Numbered from the stretch's first letter, positions 9,970 to 19,376 are shown. The stretch is 64,000 bases of DNA from Gemmatimonadota bacterium (GCA_029862925.1 JAOTWJ010000004.1:1-64000), one strand, 5' to 3'. The notes: generated by a model not told the origin, from the sequence alone. Made by a program: numbers and translations.

Positions 9970-11601
9970 TCACGACTCCAGGCGGTCCGTGGGATCGAGC
10001 AGCACGTGCGGGTTGAGGATGCCGGTCGGGTCCAGGCGGCGGGCGGCATCCCCGAGCAGTGCGGCGCCCGCCGGCCCAATCTCGCGCTCGAGCCAGGGCG
10101 CGTGCCAGCTGCCGACGCCGTGATGATGGCTGAGGGTTGCGCCAGCGGCAACAATCGCCTCCGTCGCGGCCCGCTTGAGCGTCGCCCACCGCGCGATCGC
10201 CTGGGCCGGATCCGGCGGACAGCGGAAAAACAGCGTGAAGTAGAGGGAGGCGCCGTCGCGGTACGGGTGCGACACGTGCGCGAGCACCACCACCTGTTCG
10301 TCCTCATGGACCAGCGTGCTCGTGAGCGCCGTTCCCACCGCCTCCCGCACCCGCTCGAGGCGCGCCCACGGCGCGGCCGTCTCAAGCGTGTCGGTCGCGA
10401 CCCCCGCATCGAGCAGCGCATCCCGCAGATACGGGTGGCGGAACCGGTCGCTCAGCCAGCGTCGACCCGGGGTCCGGCCGAGGCCCACGCCGCCGTGCGA
10501 GCGGAGGATCGCCCGCGCGTCCCCGAGCGTCCGCCGCACGGTCGACGGGTCGCCGGCCGCCCCGAGCAGCATCAGGCACCCCCCCTCCCACGCGCCGCGC
10601 GCGGCCAGCCAGCGCCGCACGAGGGTGCCCACGATCCCGCGCCGCGCCAGCCCGAGCGCCATGCCGACGGTCGTCTCGCACTCGTCCGAGAGACGGAGCA
10701 GGGTCAGCGGCACGCCTTCCTGCACCACGTCACGGGCGGCGCTGAGACCCGCGCGCCAAGAGGGCAGCACGGTGCCGGTCACGACGAGCACCGGCGGCCG
10801 ACGTCGCACGCGCACGGTCGCCCGCGTCACGATGCCCAGCCGGCCCTCGCTCCCCGCCACGAGGTGCCGCAGATCGGGTCCCGCGGCGCTCGCGGGCCGC
10901 GCGCCCAACTCCAGCCGCCCGGCGGGCGCGACCAGCGTGAGACCCGCCACCAGCGCGTCGATCGAGCCGTAGCCGAGCGACTCCTGACCGGAGGACCGGG
11001 TGACGATCCAGCCGCCCAGGGTGGACAGCTCCCACGATTGGGGAAAATGGCCGAGCGTGAGGCCGTAGCGCGCGAGGGCCGCTTCGAGCGCGGGACCGCG
11101 GATCCCGGCACCGAACGTGGCGAGCCCCGACTCGCCGTCCACGTCGCCGAGCCCGTCGAGACGCTCGAGGTCCAGCGCGACCACCGGAGTGTCACCGGCG
11201 ACGCTGTTCACACCACCCGTGACCGACGTGCCACCCCCGAACGGGATCGCGCGCACGCCCGCCGCCGCGCAGGCCCGAAGGATCGCCTCCACCTGCGCGT
11301 CGTCGGTTGGGCGCACGACGCCGTCGGGTGCGCTGGTCACGGTGCCGGTACGGAACCGCAGCAGATCCGGGAGTCCCTGCCCGCGGGCGTGCGCGAGCCG
11401 GTCGTGTGGCTCCCGCCCGATTTCGAGGGGGAAGGCCGGCAGCGCGCGAGGGCCCGGGAGACGGACGTCCGGGGGCGTGTCGGCGACGCGGCCGTCGCAG
11501 GGACCGAGCCGATGCTGCAACCACTGCAGCAGGTCCGGGGGCAGCGGATATCGCTCGCCCTCGAATCCCCACCCCCCCACTCGACGCCTGCGATCGGACA
11601 T
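9970..11601 (-). CDS. FAD-binding alkylglycerone-phosphate (alkyl-DHAP) synthase-like oxidoreductase
   Basis: N-term GGWGFEGERYPLP, FAD-binding IPFGGGTSVTGGVN, C-term LSHHHGVGSWHAPWL...LDPTGILNPHVLL resembling ADPS/AGPS; ATG at 11601. Confidence 0.8.
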   Translation of the reverse strand: MSDRRRRVGGWGFEGERYPLPPDLLQWLQHRLGPCDGRVADTPPDVRLPGPRALPAFPLEIGREPHDRLAHARGQGLPDLLRFRTGTVTSAPDGVVRPTDDAQVEAILRACAAAGVRAIPFGGGTSVTGGVNSVAGDTPVVALDLERLDGLGDVDGESGLATFGAGIRGPALEAALARYGLTLGHFPQSWELSTLGGWIVTRSSGQESLGYGSIDALVAGLTLVAPAGRLELGARPASAAGPDLRHLVAGSEGRLGIVTRATVRVRRRPPVLVVTGTVLPSWRAGLSAARDVVQEGVPLTLLRLSDECETTVGMALGLARRGIVGTLVRRWLAARGAWEGGCLMLLGAAGDPSTVRRTLGDARAILRSHGGVGLGRTPGRRWLSDRFRHPYLRDALLDAGVATDTLETAAPWARLERVREAVGTALTSTLVHEDEQVVVLAHVSHPYRDGASLYFTLFFRCPPDPAQAIARWATLKRAATEAIVAAGATLSHHHGVGSWHAPWLEREIGPAGAALLGDAARRLDPTGILNPHVLLDPTDRLES

Positions 11602-11677
11602 CGCCACTCGCAATGGACGATGTTCGAAAGCTACTGCCGGCCTCCGACCGCGGCGACCGGCCGCGGCAGTGCGCGCG

Positions 11678-13156
11678 TCAGCGGATGGGCACCGCCACCG
11701 ACAGTTGATGGGTCCAGACGTGCACCTCCTGCAAGGTGAGCGGGCCGCCTGGCGGCACCACGATGTCGTTCGCAAACCCGGCATCCGCCGCCCGCTCGGC
11801 GACGATGCCCGTCCAGGCGATGCCCGGGCGCCCGGTACCCGTGGTCACGCGCCCAACGTACCGCACCTCGAACCCCGGGAACCGAACGCGCGCCCCCCAC
11901 GTCGGCGTCCACTCCATCCACTGCTCGTCCTGGCGACGGAATTCGTCGGTCACGTTGTCCCACTGGTCCAGATGATAGTCGTACGCGCGCAGTTCGAGGC
12001 CGGCCTGGAAGGCCGCCGGCCCGACCTGCTGCTGGACGCCCATGCGTACCTGCGCGTTGGAGAAGCGGAACTCGTTCTCCACCGTGCGTCCCCCGCTGGG
12101 GATCGTGTCCCCACCCACCGTCGGCACCGGACCCGCCGCTTCGGCCCACGTGCTGCTCCACGCCGGCTCGTAGACGATGTCCATCCCGAAGGTCGTCGCG
12201 CCCTGCTGTTTCGCCACGCCGAGGCCGATGTCGAGCGCCGTGCTGTGCCCCGGGTCGCGCGGGATGTTGACGATCTCGTAGTTCGGGATCTTCGGATGGG
12301 ACTTGTAGTTGCCGGTGAGGGTACCGCCCACCCGCCAGCCGTGCGCCCCGACCGGCCGCCGGAACCCGAGGTGCAGGCCCCACGTGTTGGTCTTGTCCGC
12401 GTTGGTCTCGACGCGTGCCTGTTCCTCCCACTGCCAGGTCACCGAGTCCACCAGCACCCAGTCGACGTAGGTGACGACGTGGGTCGCGTCGAATCGGTTG
12501 TACAGCGCGGTCGCCTCGAGCACGCTCCCGTCGCCGAGCGCCTTGGTCATGCCCAGGCGCACATCCTGCGAGCTGCCCGACTCGTCGATGTCCCGGCTCA
12601 GCGCATAGAGATGCTCGACCCCGTCAATGCCATTAAGGTCGGAGAAGAACGCGCTCACCCCGACGGTGAACCCGGGACCGACCTCCGACCCGAGCATCAG
12701 GAACGCGTACTTGTTCGTGGCCGACTGCTGACTCAGGGCGTTCGGCGGCAGGATGGCGATGTCACGGAGCGGGACCGGACCGAAGAACTGCTCGCCGGAC
12801 TTGAGCTGCTGCAGCGCCACCATGCCACCGCCAAAGGCCTTGCCGCCAAACAGCCCCCCGGCCGTGAGCGTGGTGGCGCTTCCCGCGTTCTGCGACATCG
12901 AGTAGTGCGTCGGCAGCGCGAAGAAACGGGACTCGCCGATCCGGGAGCCTTTGGCGGGGTTCACGAACGGATCGAGCCAGTCGTCGTCGAGTGCGATGGA
13001 CACGCCGCCCATGCCGAGGTTCTGCGACGGGAACACCAGGAACTGATCGCCGGCCGCAACGGGGACGGTCTTCAAGCTGATGTACTGCGCGGCTGCCGGG
13101 GTGGCGGGCAGGAGCGCCACCAGGAGCGCGACCGAGCTAACGAGGGTGCGGGCCAT
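11678..13156 (-). CDS. Outer-membrane beta-barrel-like secreted protein
   Basis: Signal peptide LLPATPAAAQ, alternating beta-barrel-like pattern, aromatic-rich segments. Confidence 0.65.
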   Translation of the reverse strand: MARTLVSSVALLVALLPATPAAAQYISLKTVPVAAGDQFLVFPSQNLGMGGVSIALDDDWLDPFVNPAKGSRIGESRFFALPTHYSMSQNAGSATTLTAGGLFGGKAFGGGMVALQQLKSGEQFFGPVPLRDIAILPPNALSQQSATNKYAFLMLGSEVGPGFTVGVSAFFSDLNGIDGVEHLYALSRDIDESGSSQDVRLGMTKALGDGSVLEATALYNRFDATHVVTYVDWVLVDSVTWQWEEQARVETNADKTNTWGLHLGFRRPVGAHGWRVGGTLTGNYKSHPKIPNYEIVNIPRDPGHSTALDIGLGVAKQQGATTFGMDIVYEPAWSSTWAEAAGPVPTVGGDTIPSGGRTVENEFRFSNAQVRMGVQQQVGPAAFQAGLELRAYDYHLDQWDNVTDEFRRQDEQWMEWTPTWGARVRFPGFEVRYVGRVTTGTGRPGIAWTGIVAERAADAGFANDIVVPPGGPLTLQEVHVWTHQLSVAVPIR

Positions 13157-14060
13157 GAGGGGGTCCTTGCGTCAAAGTGAAAGTCGGGGGAGCACCATTG
13201 GCGCCGACGAGCCGTGGCAGAATGACTTGCAGCCGACTCTCGGCACCCGCGGCGATCAGCACGTCCGGGACGGTGATCGGCCCCAGGCCGGCGCCGGGGG
13301 GCGCGGCGATCTCGACGGTGTAGACGCCGCTCGGGAGAAAGCCAACGAGGTATCCACCCGTCGCGTCCGTCCTCCCTGTCACCCGGAGCGCTCCCGGGTC
13401 GGGCGCGCGGCCGCGAAGCGCGCGAATCGTCGCGAACGCCACCGGACGGGGCGCACCCCCTGCGGTGGCGCCGAACACGCTTCCGGCGAGCCCGCCGGTG
13501 ACCGCCGCGTCAACAGCGCGCAGCTGTGGGATAAACGTGAGATCGAACAGCGGCTCGAAGGCCGCGGTGAAGCTCCGGGTCACGTCCAGATCGAGCACGA
13601 TCACGCTGCCGGCTGGCGGAATCGCCACCGGAGCGGCGACACTCGCCCGGATCGTAAAGGGGTCTGGCGCCGGCCATCGGACCCGGGCCTGGCTCCCGTC
13701 CGCGTAGACGACCGTCGAGGAATCCCCGCGCACTGTCATGCGGACCGCGCGGTACGTACCGGCGGGGAGCACGCCGCTGCCGGCGAGCGCCGTCCGCCCC
13801 TGCTGCAACGCGGCGAAATCGAAGCGGCGCTCGGGCGTGGCGATCGTGATCCAGTCGCCGGCCGTCCCGTCCTCGGTCGTGGACGCCGCCACCGCCGCTA
13901 CGTAGACTTCGACCCGTTCGATGGACCCGGACGAGAGCGGCGCGTCCGTCAGCACGACGCGCGTGAGGCCGGCGCCGGATACGGGTCCCGCCACTTCCCG
14001 GTAGCAGCCCGGAAGCGGGACCGCCACCACCAACACCAAGCTCAGCCAGCGACGCGCCAT
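13137..14060 (-). CDS. DUF4382-like lipoprotein with carboxypeptidase-regulatory-like C-terminal domain
   Basis: Lipobox VPLPGC; VVLTDAPLSSGSIERVEVYVAAV resembles DUF4382; TDATGGYLVGFLPSGVYTVEI; ATG at 14060. Confidence 0.65.
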   Translation of the reverse strand: MARRWLSLVLVVAVPLPGCYREVAGPVSGAGLTRVVLTDAPLSSGSIERVEVYVAAVAASTTEDGTAGDWITIATPERRFDFAALQQGRTALAGSGVLPAGTYRAVRMTVRGDSSTVVYADGSQARVRWPAPDPFTIRASVAAPVAIPPAGSVIVLDLDVTRSFTAAFEPLFDLTFIPQLRAVDAAVTGGLAGSVFGATAGGAPRPVAFATIRALRGRAPDPGALRVTGRTDATGGYLVGFLPSGVYTVEIAAPPGAGLGPITVPDVLIAAGAESRLQVILPRLVGANGAPPTFTLTQGPPHGPHPR

Positions 14061-14161
14061 GCCCTCTCGCCATTTCGTCCACCCGGGATACCCGAGCCGC
14101 CCACCGCGCGTCACAGGTTGGGGCCGGGGGATGGGTGTGACCCGCCGGGGTCGGGACGGGT

Positions 14162-14713
14162 ATGGTTGACGTGGAGCACGCCGGCGATGCCGAGCTGGTG
14201 CAGCGGGTGCTGGACGGCGACGCCGGAGCCTATGCGGGCCTGGTGACGCGGTATCGGGACCGCCTCGGCCGCTACGCGGTCCGGATGCTCGGCAACCAGG
14301 CGGATGCGGAAGAAGCGCTCCAGGATACCTTCGTTCGGGCGTACCGCTCGCTGGGCCGATGCACCGACCCCGCGCGGTTTGGCGCCTGGATCTTTGGGAT
14401 CCTGGTGAATCGGTGCCGCACGGTGGGGGCGCAGCGGGCGCGGCGCGAGCGCACCGTCATCCCCGATGAAGGGGCGCTGAGCCGGGCCGCCGTGGGCGAC
14501 ACCGCCGATCGGCACGCGTGGCGCGAAGCCATTGCCTGGGCGATGGCCCGCCTGGCGCCCGCACAACGCGAGGCGTTCGTGCTGAAGCACGTGGAGGACC
14601 TGAGTTACGAGGAGATGGTCGAGGTGACCGGCGCGAGCGTTCCCGCGCTCAAGATGCGCGTCGCACGGGCGCGCGAGGAACTGCGACGGCTCCTGACGGA
14701 GGCGGACCGATGA
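14162..14713 (+). CDS. ECF-type RNA polymerase sigma factor
   Basis: Sigma2 YRDRLGRYAVRMLGNQADAEEALQDTFVRAYRSL and sigma4 LAPAQREAFVLKHVEDLSYEEMVEVTGASVPALKMRVARAREEL. Confidence 0.93.
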   Translation: MVDVEHAGDAELVQRVLDGDAGAYAGLVTRYRDRLGRYAVRMLGNQADAEEALQDTFVRAYRSLGRCTDPARFGAWIFGILVNRCRTVGAQRARRERTVIPDEGALSRAAVGDTADRHAWREAIAWAMARLAPAQREAFVLKHVEDLSYEEMVEVTGASVPALKMRVARAREELRRLLTEADR

Positions 14714-15279
14714 GGCAGCAGCGGAACGACCCGATCGAGCGGGCCATCGACACCCTGCGCGAGCCGGTGGAATTGCGTCCGGATTTCGAGCGCCGCGTGA
14801 TGGCCGCGGTGGCCTCGCTGCCCGTGCCGCGTCGCGCCGGTCCGCTCCGACTCGTGGCCGCCTGGATGGTCACCGCCCGCACCGTTCGCCTCAGTCCGCT
14901 CGGCGGGCTCGCCGCGGCCGCCGTGGTCCTTACCGCCCTGCTCGGCGGGCGGGCGCTCCTCGGCCCCGGCGCGGAGTCGGCGCCCCTGGGAGCGCCGCTG
15001 GCCGCCGACGGGCGCGCCGTGCAGTTCGTCGTTGCCGTCCCCACGGCGTCGACCGTTGCCCTTGTGGGCGATTTCAACGACTGGAACGCCGAGGCCACAC
15101 CGATGCGGCCGGTGCCGGGAGACGGGATCTGGACCGTCCTGGTTCCGCTCGGGCCGGGCCGGTACCGCTACTCGTTCCTGGTGAACGGCACCGAGTGGTT
15201 GACGGATCCGACGGCGCCGCGCACGATGGAAGACGATTTTGGGCGACCCAACTCGGTCGTGACGGTGGGAGGCACGTGA
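14710..15279 (+). CDS. Putative anti-sigma-like single-TM protein with C-terminal glycogen-binding (CBM48/AMPK-like) domain
   Basis: ATGA overlap with sigma stop (14710-14713); one hydrophobic segment; VALVGDFNDWNAEATPMRPVPGDGIWTVLVPLGPGRYRYSFLVNGTEW. Confidence 0.85.
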   Translation: MRQQRNDPIERAIDTLREPVELRPDFERRVMAAVASLPVPRRAGPLRLVAAWMVTARTVRLSPLGGLAAAAVVLTALLGGRALLGPGAESAPLGAPLAADGRAVQFVVAVPTASTVALVGDFNDWNAEATPMRPVPGDGIWTVLVPLGPGRYRYSFLVNGTEWLTDPTAPRTMEDDFGRPNSVVTVGGT

Positions 15280-15911
15280 TGCGTCACCGACTGCTGGCGG
15301 CTGTCCTCGCGACCACGGCGCTCGCCGCCTGGCACGCGCCGGCGCAGGCACAGGACCCGCGGCTCGCGCGCCGCCTGCCGGACGAGGTGCGCATCCCGAT
15401 CGAGGCGTTGATCGACTCCGCGCGGGCCCGAGCACTCCCCGCAGAACCGCTGGTCGACCGGGCGCTCGAAGGGGCGGCCAAGGGCGCCGGTGGCGAGCGG
15501 ATCGTGGCCGCCGTGCGGCGGCTCGCCGGCGAGCTCGGCGTAGCGCGCGACGCGCTGGGATCCGGTTCGACAAGTGCCGAGCTGGTCGCCGGTGCCGCCG
15601 CCCTGCGGGCGGGCGCGCGATCGGACGATCTGCGCCACCTCCGCCAGCGGCGGCCCGACCGGCCCGTCACCGTGGCCGCGGGCGTGTTGGCCGACCTCGT
15701 GGCGGTGGGCGTGCCGCCGGACACCGCCGCCGCAGCCGTGCTGGCCCTCGCCGGGCGGGGGGAAGATGCGGACTACATCGCGTTCCGCCGCAACGTCGAG
15801 CGAGACGTAGCGCTCGGCGCCACCCCCACCGCGGCCCTCACGGTCCGGCTCACGGGCGAAACCCTGAGCAGCGGTGACGCTCCGGGCCCCACGCGAGCGC
15901 GAAAACCGTAA
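15279..15911 (+). CDS. Hypothetical secreted protein of ECF operon
   Basis: Signal peptide; TGATG junction with the preceding gene. Confidence 0.75.
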   Translation: MRHRLLAAVLATTALAAWHAPAQAQDPRLARRLPDEVRIPIEALIDSARARALPAEPLVDRALEGAAKGAGGERIVAAVRRLAGELGVARDALGSGSTSAELVAGAAALRAGARSDDLRHLRQRRPDRPVTVAAGVLADLVAVGVPPDTAAAAVLALAGRGEDADYIAFRRNVERDVALGATPTAALTVRLTGETLSSGDAPGPTRARKP

Positions 15912-17064
15912 CGCTGCCTCGATCGTGGCGGGTGCGCGGGGCGGGCGGTGGCTGACGGGGATTGTCTGGTCCCTGGCCGCCGCCCCACCGCTCGTGGCCC
16001 AGGGCAGCGGCACCATCGACGCCGGGCTCTCCGCGGTGCGCTACGATGGCTTCCTCGGATCCGCCGCCGCCTTTCTCGCTCCCACGCTCCGCTTCGACAC
16101 GCCCAGTCTGAGCGCGCTCGCCCAGGGCAGCTACGTGCTGTTCGAGAGCGGCAACCGCATCGTGCAGGGAACGGCTGCCGCCGCGTGGCTGAGTCCGACC
16201 GTGCGCGGCGTCCGCGCCGAGATCGGTGCCACCGGTGGACTCAGCGCCTATGCCGACGAACCGCGCACGGGCTATGCGAGCGCTCGCGCGCGGGCCCACC
16301 TCATGGGCCGCGCGCGCGGTGCCTGGCTGGGCGGAGCGGTCGGGCACCTCGCGCTCGACACCACGGGACGGACGACGCGCGAATTCGCCGCGGGCGGATG
16401 GGTCATCGTGGATCGGGTCGCGCTCGCCGCCGCCGCCACGTGGAGCGCCGCGGCCGACAGCGCCTATCTGGATCTCACCGCGGGCGCGCATGCGGTCTGG
16501 CACGCGGTGGAGCTGGACGGTCTCGTGGGTGCGCGCACGTGGAGCGACGGTGCCGGCGAGGGTGTCTTCGGCGACGTCACGGTGCGTCTCCTGCTCACAC
16601 CCGCGCTCGCCGGTCAGGTCAGCGCCGGCCGCTACCCGTCGGATCCGGTGCGCGGGACGGTGGGGGGCCGCTACCTCAGCGCGGGAATCCGCCTCACTCC
16701 GTTCGGTCCGCGCCCGTCCGCCCACCTCGACATCGCAGACCTGCGCCGTCGGGCGCCGCGCACGCCCGACGACGCGACGCAACCGGATGCACCGCGCCTC
16801 ACGCTGAGGGCGGCCGGCCCCGGCCACCGCGTGGTCGTCCGTGCAACCGGCGCCCGCGCCGTCGAGCTGGCCGGTGACTTCACCGACTGGGAACCCCTCG
16901 CCCTCCTGCCGCTCGACGACGCCTGGTACATTGACCTCGCGCTGTCGCCGGGCGTCTACCGGGTGAACGTGCGCGTCGACGGAGGGCCATGGACCGTCCC
17001 GGTGGGCCTCGCCGTGCTGCGCGACGAGTTCGGAAGCACCGTCGGCATCCTGCTCATCCAGTAG
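15874..17064 (+). CDS. Beta-barrel-like protein with C-terminal glycogen-binding (CBM48-like) domain
   Basis: Long beta-rich region then RAVELAGDFTDWEPLALLPLDDAWYIDLALSPGVYRVNVRVDGG; 5' end overlaps the previous gene so start uncertain. Confidence 0.75.
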   Translation: MTLRAPRERENRNAASIVAGARGGRWLTGIVWSLAAAPPLVAQGSGTIDAGLSAVRYDGFLGSAAAFLAPTLRFDTPSLSALAQGSYVLFESGNRIVQGTAAAAWLSPTVRGVRAEIGATGGLSAYADEPRTGYASARARAHLMGRARGAWLGGAVGHLALDTTGRTTREFAAGGWVIVDRVALAAAATWSAAADSAYLDLTAGAHAVWHAVELDGLVGARTWSDGAGEGVFGDVTVRLLLTPALAGQVSAGRYPSDPVRGTVGGRYLSAGIRLTPFGPRPSAHLDIADLRRRAPRTPDDATQPDAPRLTLRAAGPGHRVVVRATGARAVELAGDFTDWEPLALLPLDDAWYIDLALSPGVYRVNVRVDGGPWTVPVGLAVLRDEFGSTVGILLIQ

Positions 17065-17068
17065 CGCA

Positions 17069-17104
17069 ACGACCCTCCACCGCACCTGCGCGGCGGAGGG
17101 TCGT
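17069..17104 (+). terminator. Hairpin terminator of ECF/CBM48 operon
   Basis: acgaccctccaccgc-acctgc-gcggcggagggtcgt, 15-bp stem with one mismatch, 5 nt after the stop. Confidence 0.6.
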
Positions 17105-17124
17105 ACGCGTCGGAACGACGTCCG

Positions 17125-17337
17125 TCAGGCCGGCTCGCGCACCACGCGCCGGACGAGACGCCACGCCGCCCAGAGGATCAAGGCGACCAGGATCAGCTTC
17201 AGCGCCAGCATCGCAAAGCCGAGCACGCCGGCAAGGAGGGGCAGCACCAGAAACCATAGCAGCTGCCAGATGGCGACGCCCGCCAACCCCACGGCGGCGA
17301 CGGCCAGAATCGGTCGCAGCATGAAACGCCTCGACAA
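17125..17337 (-). CDS. Small membrane protein
   Basis: Two hydrophobic segments; start TTG 17337 or ATG 17322. Confidence 0.55.
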   Translation of the reverse strand: MSRRFMLRPILAVAAVGLAGVAIWQLLWFLVLPLLAGVLGFAMLALKLILVALILWAAWRLVRRVVREPA

Positions 17338-17662
17338 GAGTGTGTGATATCCCTACGGACCGAGCCCCGTCCGGGTTTCCGATCCGGACCCCAGCCAGCG
17401 CCGGTCTGGTGCCGCTAGCGAGTTCCGAGGGCGAGTCGCTCCGCCAGTGCACGAAACCGGGCGGAGGCGCGCAACGCCCCGAACGTCGGACGAGCGATCA
17501 AGAACGTCAGAGCTCCCGCTCGATCGTATAGCGGTCATGAAGCGCAAGGCGCAGGTGCTCGAGAGTCACGCGACCATGAGGGGACTGGGACCCCTAAGAT
17601 CGTGCACACCCCGTCCCCACACCAGGGAGGCGGGGGCAAGCCGGTGGCTCGAAGAGCGGGAA

Positions 17663-18247
17663 CTAGAGGCGCGTGACGCTCAGGCCGAGATGCAACAAGG
17701 TGAGACGCACGTCGGCGAGCAGGGTCTGATCATCCCGGAGATTCGCGAAGAACGAGTTGGAGAACCCGGCGAACGGCGTCAGCGCGTACGCACGGCCGAT
17801 GCGCACTTCGTACCCCACGCCCAGCATCACGCCCAGCGACGAGGCGGACAGCGCGTCCGTCGAATCCGACGCCCGGAAGCGGGCCAGTCCCACCCCACCC
17901 ATCACGAAGTAGCGGGTGCGAGCGGGACTGGGATACCAGTACAAGGTCGGGGCAACGGCCAGGAACGTGGACCGGATCCCCTCGCTCCCATCGGTCCAGC
18001 CCTGCACCTCACCACCCAGCCGGAGATGATCGGAGAGGGTACCGCCGAGGGCGACGCGGGCCGCCCAGCCGCCGTTGTACTCGCCGCGGCAGACGTCACA
18101 GGAGAGTTGGTGCATGCCGGTACCGAGACCCGCCGAGGCCCAGAAGCCGGACGGCTCCTGCGCGCGGGCCGGCGCGGCGGCGAGGCAGAGGGCGAGCGCC
18201 GTGCACACGACGCGTCCGAGGCTGGGTCGAACGTGGTCGAGGGTCAT
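17663..18247 (-). CDS. Outer-membrane beta-barrel-like protein
   Basis: Signal peptide CLAAAPARAQ, barrel-like repeats. Confidence 0.7.
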   Translation of the reverse strand: MTLDHVRPSLGRVVCTALALCLAAAPARAQEPSGFWASAGLGTGMHQLSCDVCRGEYNGGWAARVALGGTLSDHLRLGGEVQGWTDGSEGIRSTFLAVAPTLYWYPSPARTRYFVMGGVGLARFRASDSTDALSASSLGVMLGVGYEVRIGRAYALTPFAGFSNSFFANLRDDQTLLADVRLTLLHLGLSVTRL

Positions 18248-18379
18248 GGGAAAGGTCTACAGCGGCGCGCGGCGCGGGGCCGTGACAGGCGTCACGCATC
18301 GCGAGGCCGGTCGGGAGGAGCGGGCTGCTCGCCGGGCCCCCGCCCCGGGGATATCTTCGGGCACAACCAGGAGGCTGAC

Positions 18380-19360
18380 ATGGGCGAGACTTTTCCGCGC
18401 GGGCGCATCGTTTGGCACGAGCTGATGACGACCAATCCGGATGCGGCCGTGCCGTTCTATCGCAGCGTGGTGGGCTGGGACGTCATGCCGTGGGAACAGG
18501 ACCGGTCCTACCGGCTGTGGACCATGCGGGGCGATCCCTGCGCCGGACTCATGGAGCTGCCGGAAGAGGCGCGTCTGGGGGGAGCACCGCCCAATTGGAT
18601 GATGTACGTCGCCGTGCCGGACATCGATCAGACGATGGGCCAGGCGACGGCGATGGGCGGCATGGTGCTCCACGGACCCCAGCAGATCGAAGGTGCCGGT
18701 CGCTTCGTGGTCCTCAGCGATCCGCAGGGGGCGGTGTTCGCCGTGATGCGGTCCCCGGGCGAGCAGGGCGGCCACGATGGACCCCCGAAGCCCGGGGAGT
18801 TCTCGTGGCACGAGCTCGCCACCACCGACTGGCGCGCCGGGTGGCGGTTCTATCAGGCGCTGTTCGGGTGGGAGAAGATGGAGGCCATGGAGATGGGCCC
18901 CATGGGCGTCTACCAGATGTTCGGCCGGAAGGGCCAGATGCTCGGCGGCGTGTACAACAAGCCGCCCGACATGCCCGCGCCACCGCACTGGCTGTGTTAC
19001 GCGATGGTCCCCAACGCAGACACCGCCGCCGCTAGCGTCACGCGCCTCGGCGGGAAGGTGTTGAACGGCCCCATGGACGTCCCCGGTCCCAGCGGGGACC
19101 GGATCGCGCAGTGCATGGATCCCCAGGGCGCCGCGTTTGCCGTTCACTCCACGCCACGAGTCGCCAAGGCGCGGCCACCGGCGAAGCCCAAGGCCGAGGG
19201 GCCGAAGGCCAAACCGGCTGCGGCACCGAAGGCCGGGAAACCGGCCCCCAAGAAGCCGGCTCCCAAGAAGAAGGCTCCGGGTGCCAAGAAGCGCCCTGTG
19301 AAGAAGGTGGCGCCCGCCAGGAAACGGCCGGTGAAGAAGGCGGCGGTGAAGAAACGCTAG
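18380..19360 (+). CDS. Tandem VOC-domain protein with basic Lys/Ala/Pro-rich (histone-H1-like) C-terminal tail
   Basis: Two VOC modules (GRIVWHELMTTNPDAAVPFYRSVVGWDV; GEFSWHELATTDWRAGWRFYQALFGWE); ATG at 18380 after aggagg; tail KKPAPKKKAPGAKKRPVKKVAPARKRPVKKAAVKKR. Confidence 0.9.
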   Translation: MGETFPRGRIVWHELMTTNPDAAVPFYRSVVGWDVMPWEQDRSYRLWTMRGDPCAGLMELPEEARLGGAPPNWMMYVAVPDIDQTMGQATAMGGMVLHGPQQIEGAGRFVVLSDPQGAVFAVMRSPGEQGGHDGPPKPGEFSWHELATTDWRAGWRFYQALFGWEKMEAMEMGPMGVYQMFGRKGQMLGGVYNKPPDMPAPPHWLCYAMVPNADTAAASVTRLGGKVLNGPMDVPGPSGDRIAQCMDPQGAAFAVHSTPRVAKARPPAKPKAEGPKAKPAAAPKAGKPAPKKPAPKKKAPGAKKRPVKKVAPARKRPVKKAAVKKR

Positions 19361-19376
19361 ATCAGTAGTTGTCCGT

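Noticed and set aside
9958-11739. 593-aa plus-strand ORF opposite the AGPS-like gene
   Set aside because: Arg/His/Pro-rich without domains; minus strand encodes a clear FAD oxidase
11117-13180. 687-aa plus-strand ORF
   Set aside because: Spans two oppositely oriented genes with better support; no domain
17338-17660. Possible tRNA or small RNA in the non-coding gap
   Set aside because: No cloverleaf with T-loop GGTTCRA and acceptor complement that I could build by eye
17447-18379. N-terminal extension of the VOC ORF
   Set aside because: Overlaps antisense beta-barrel gene; proper ATG with RBS at 18380
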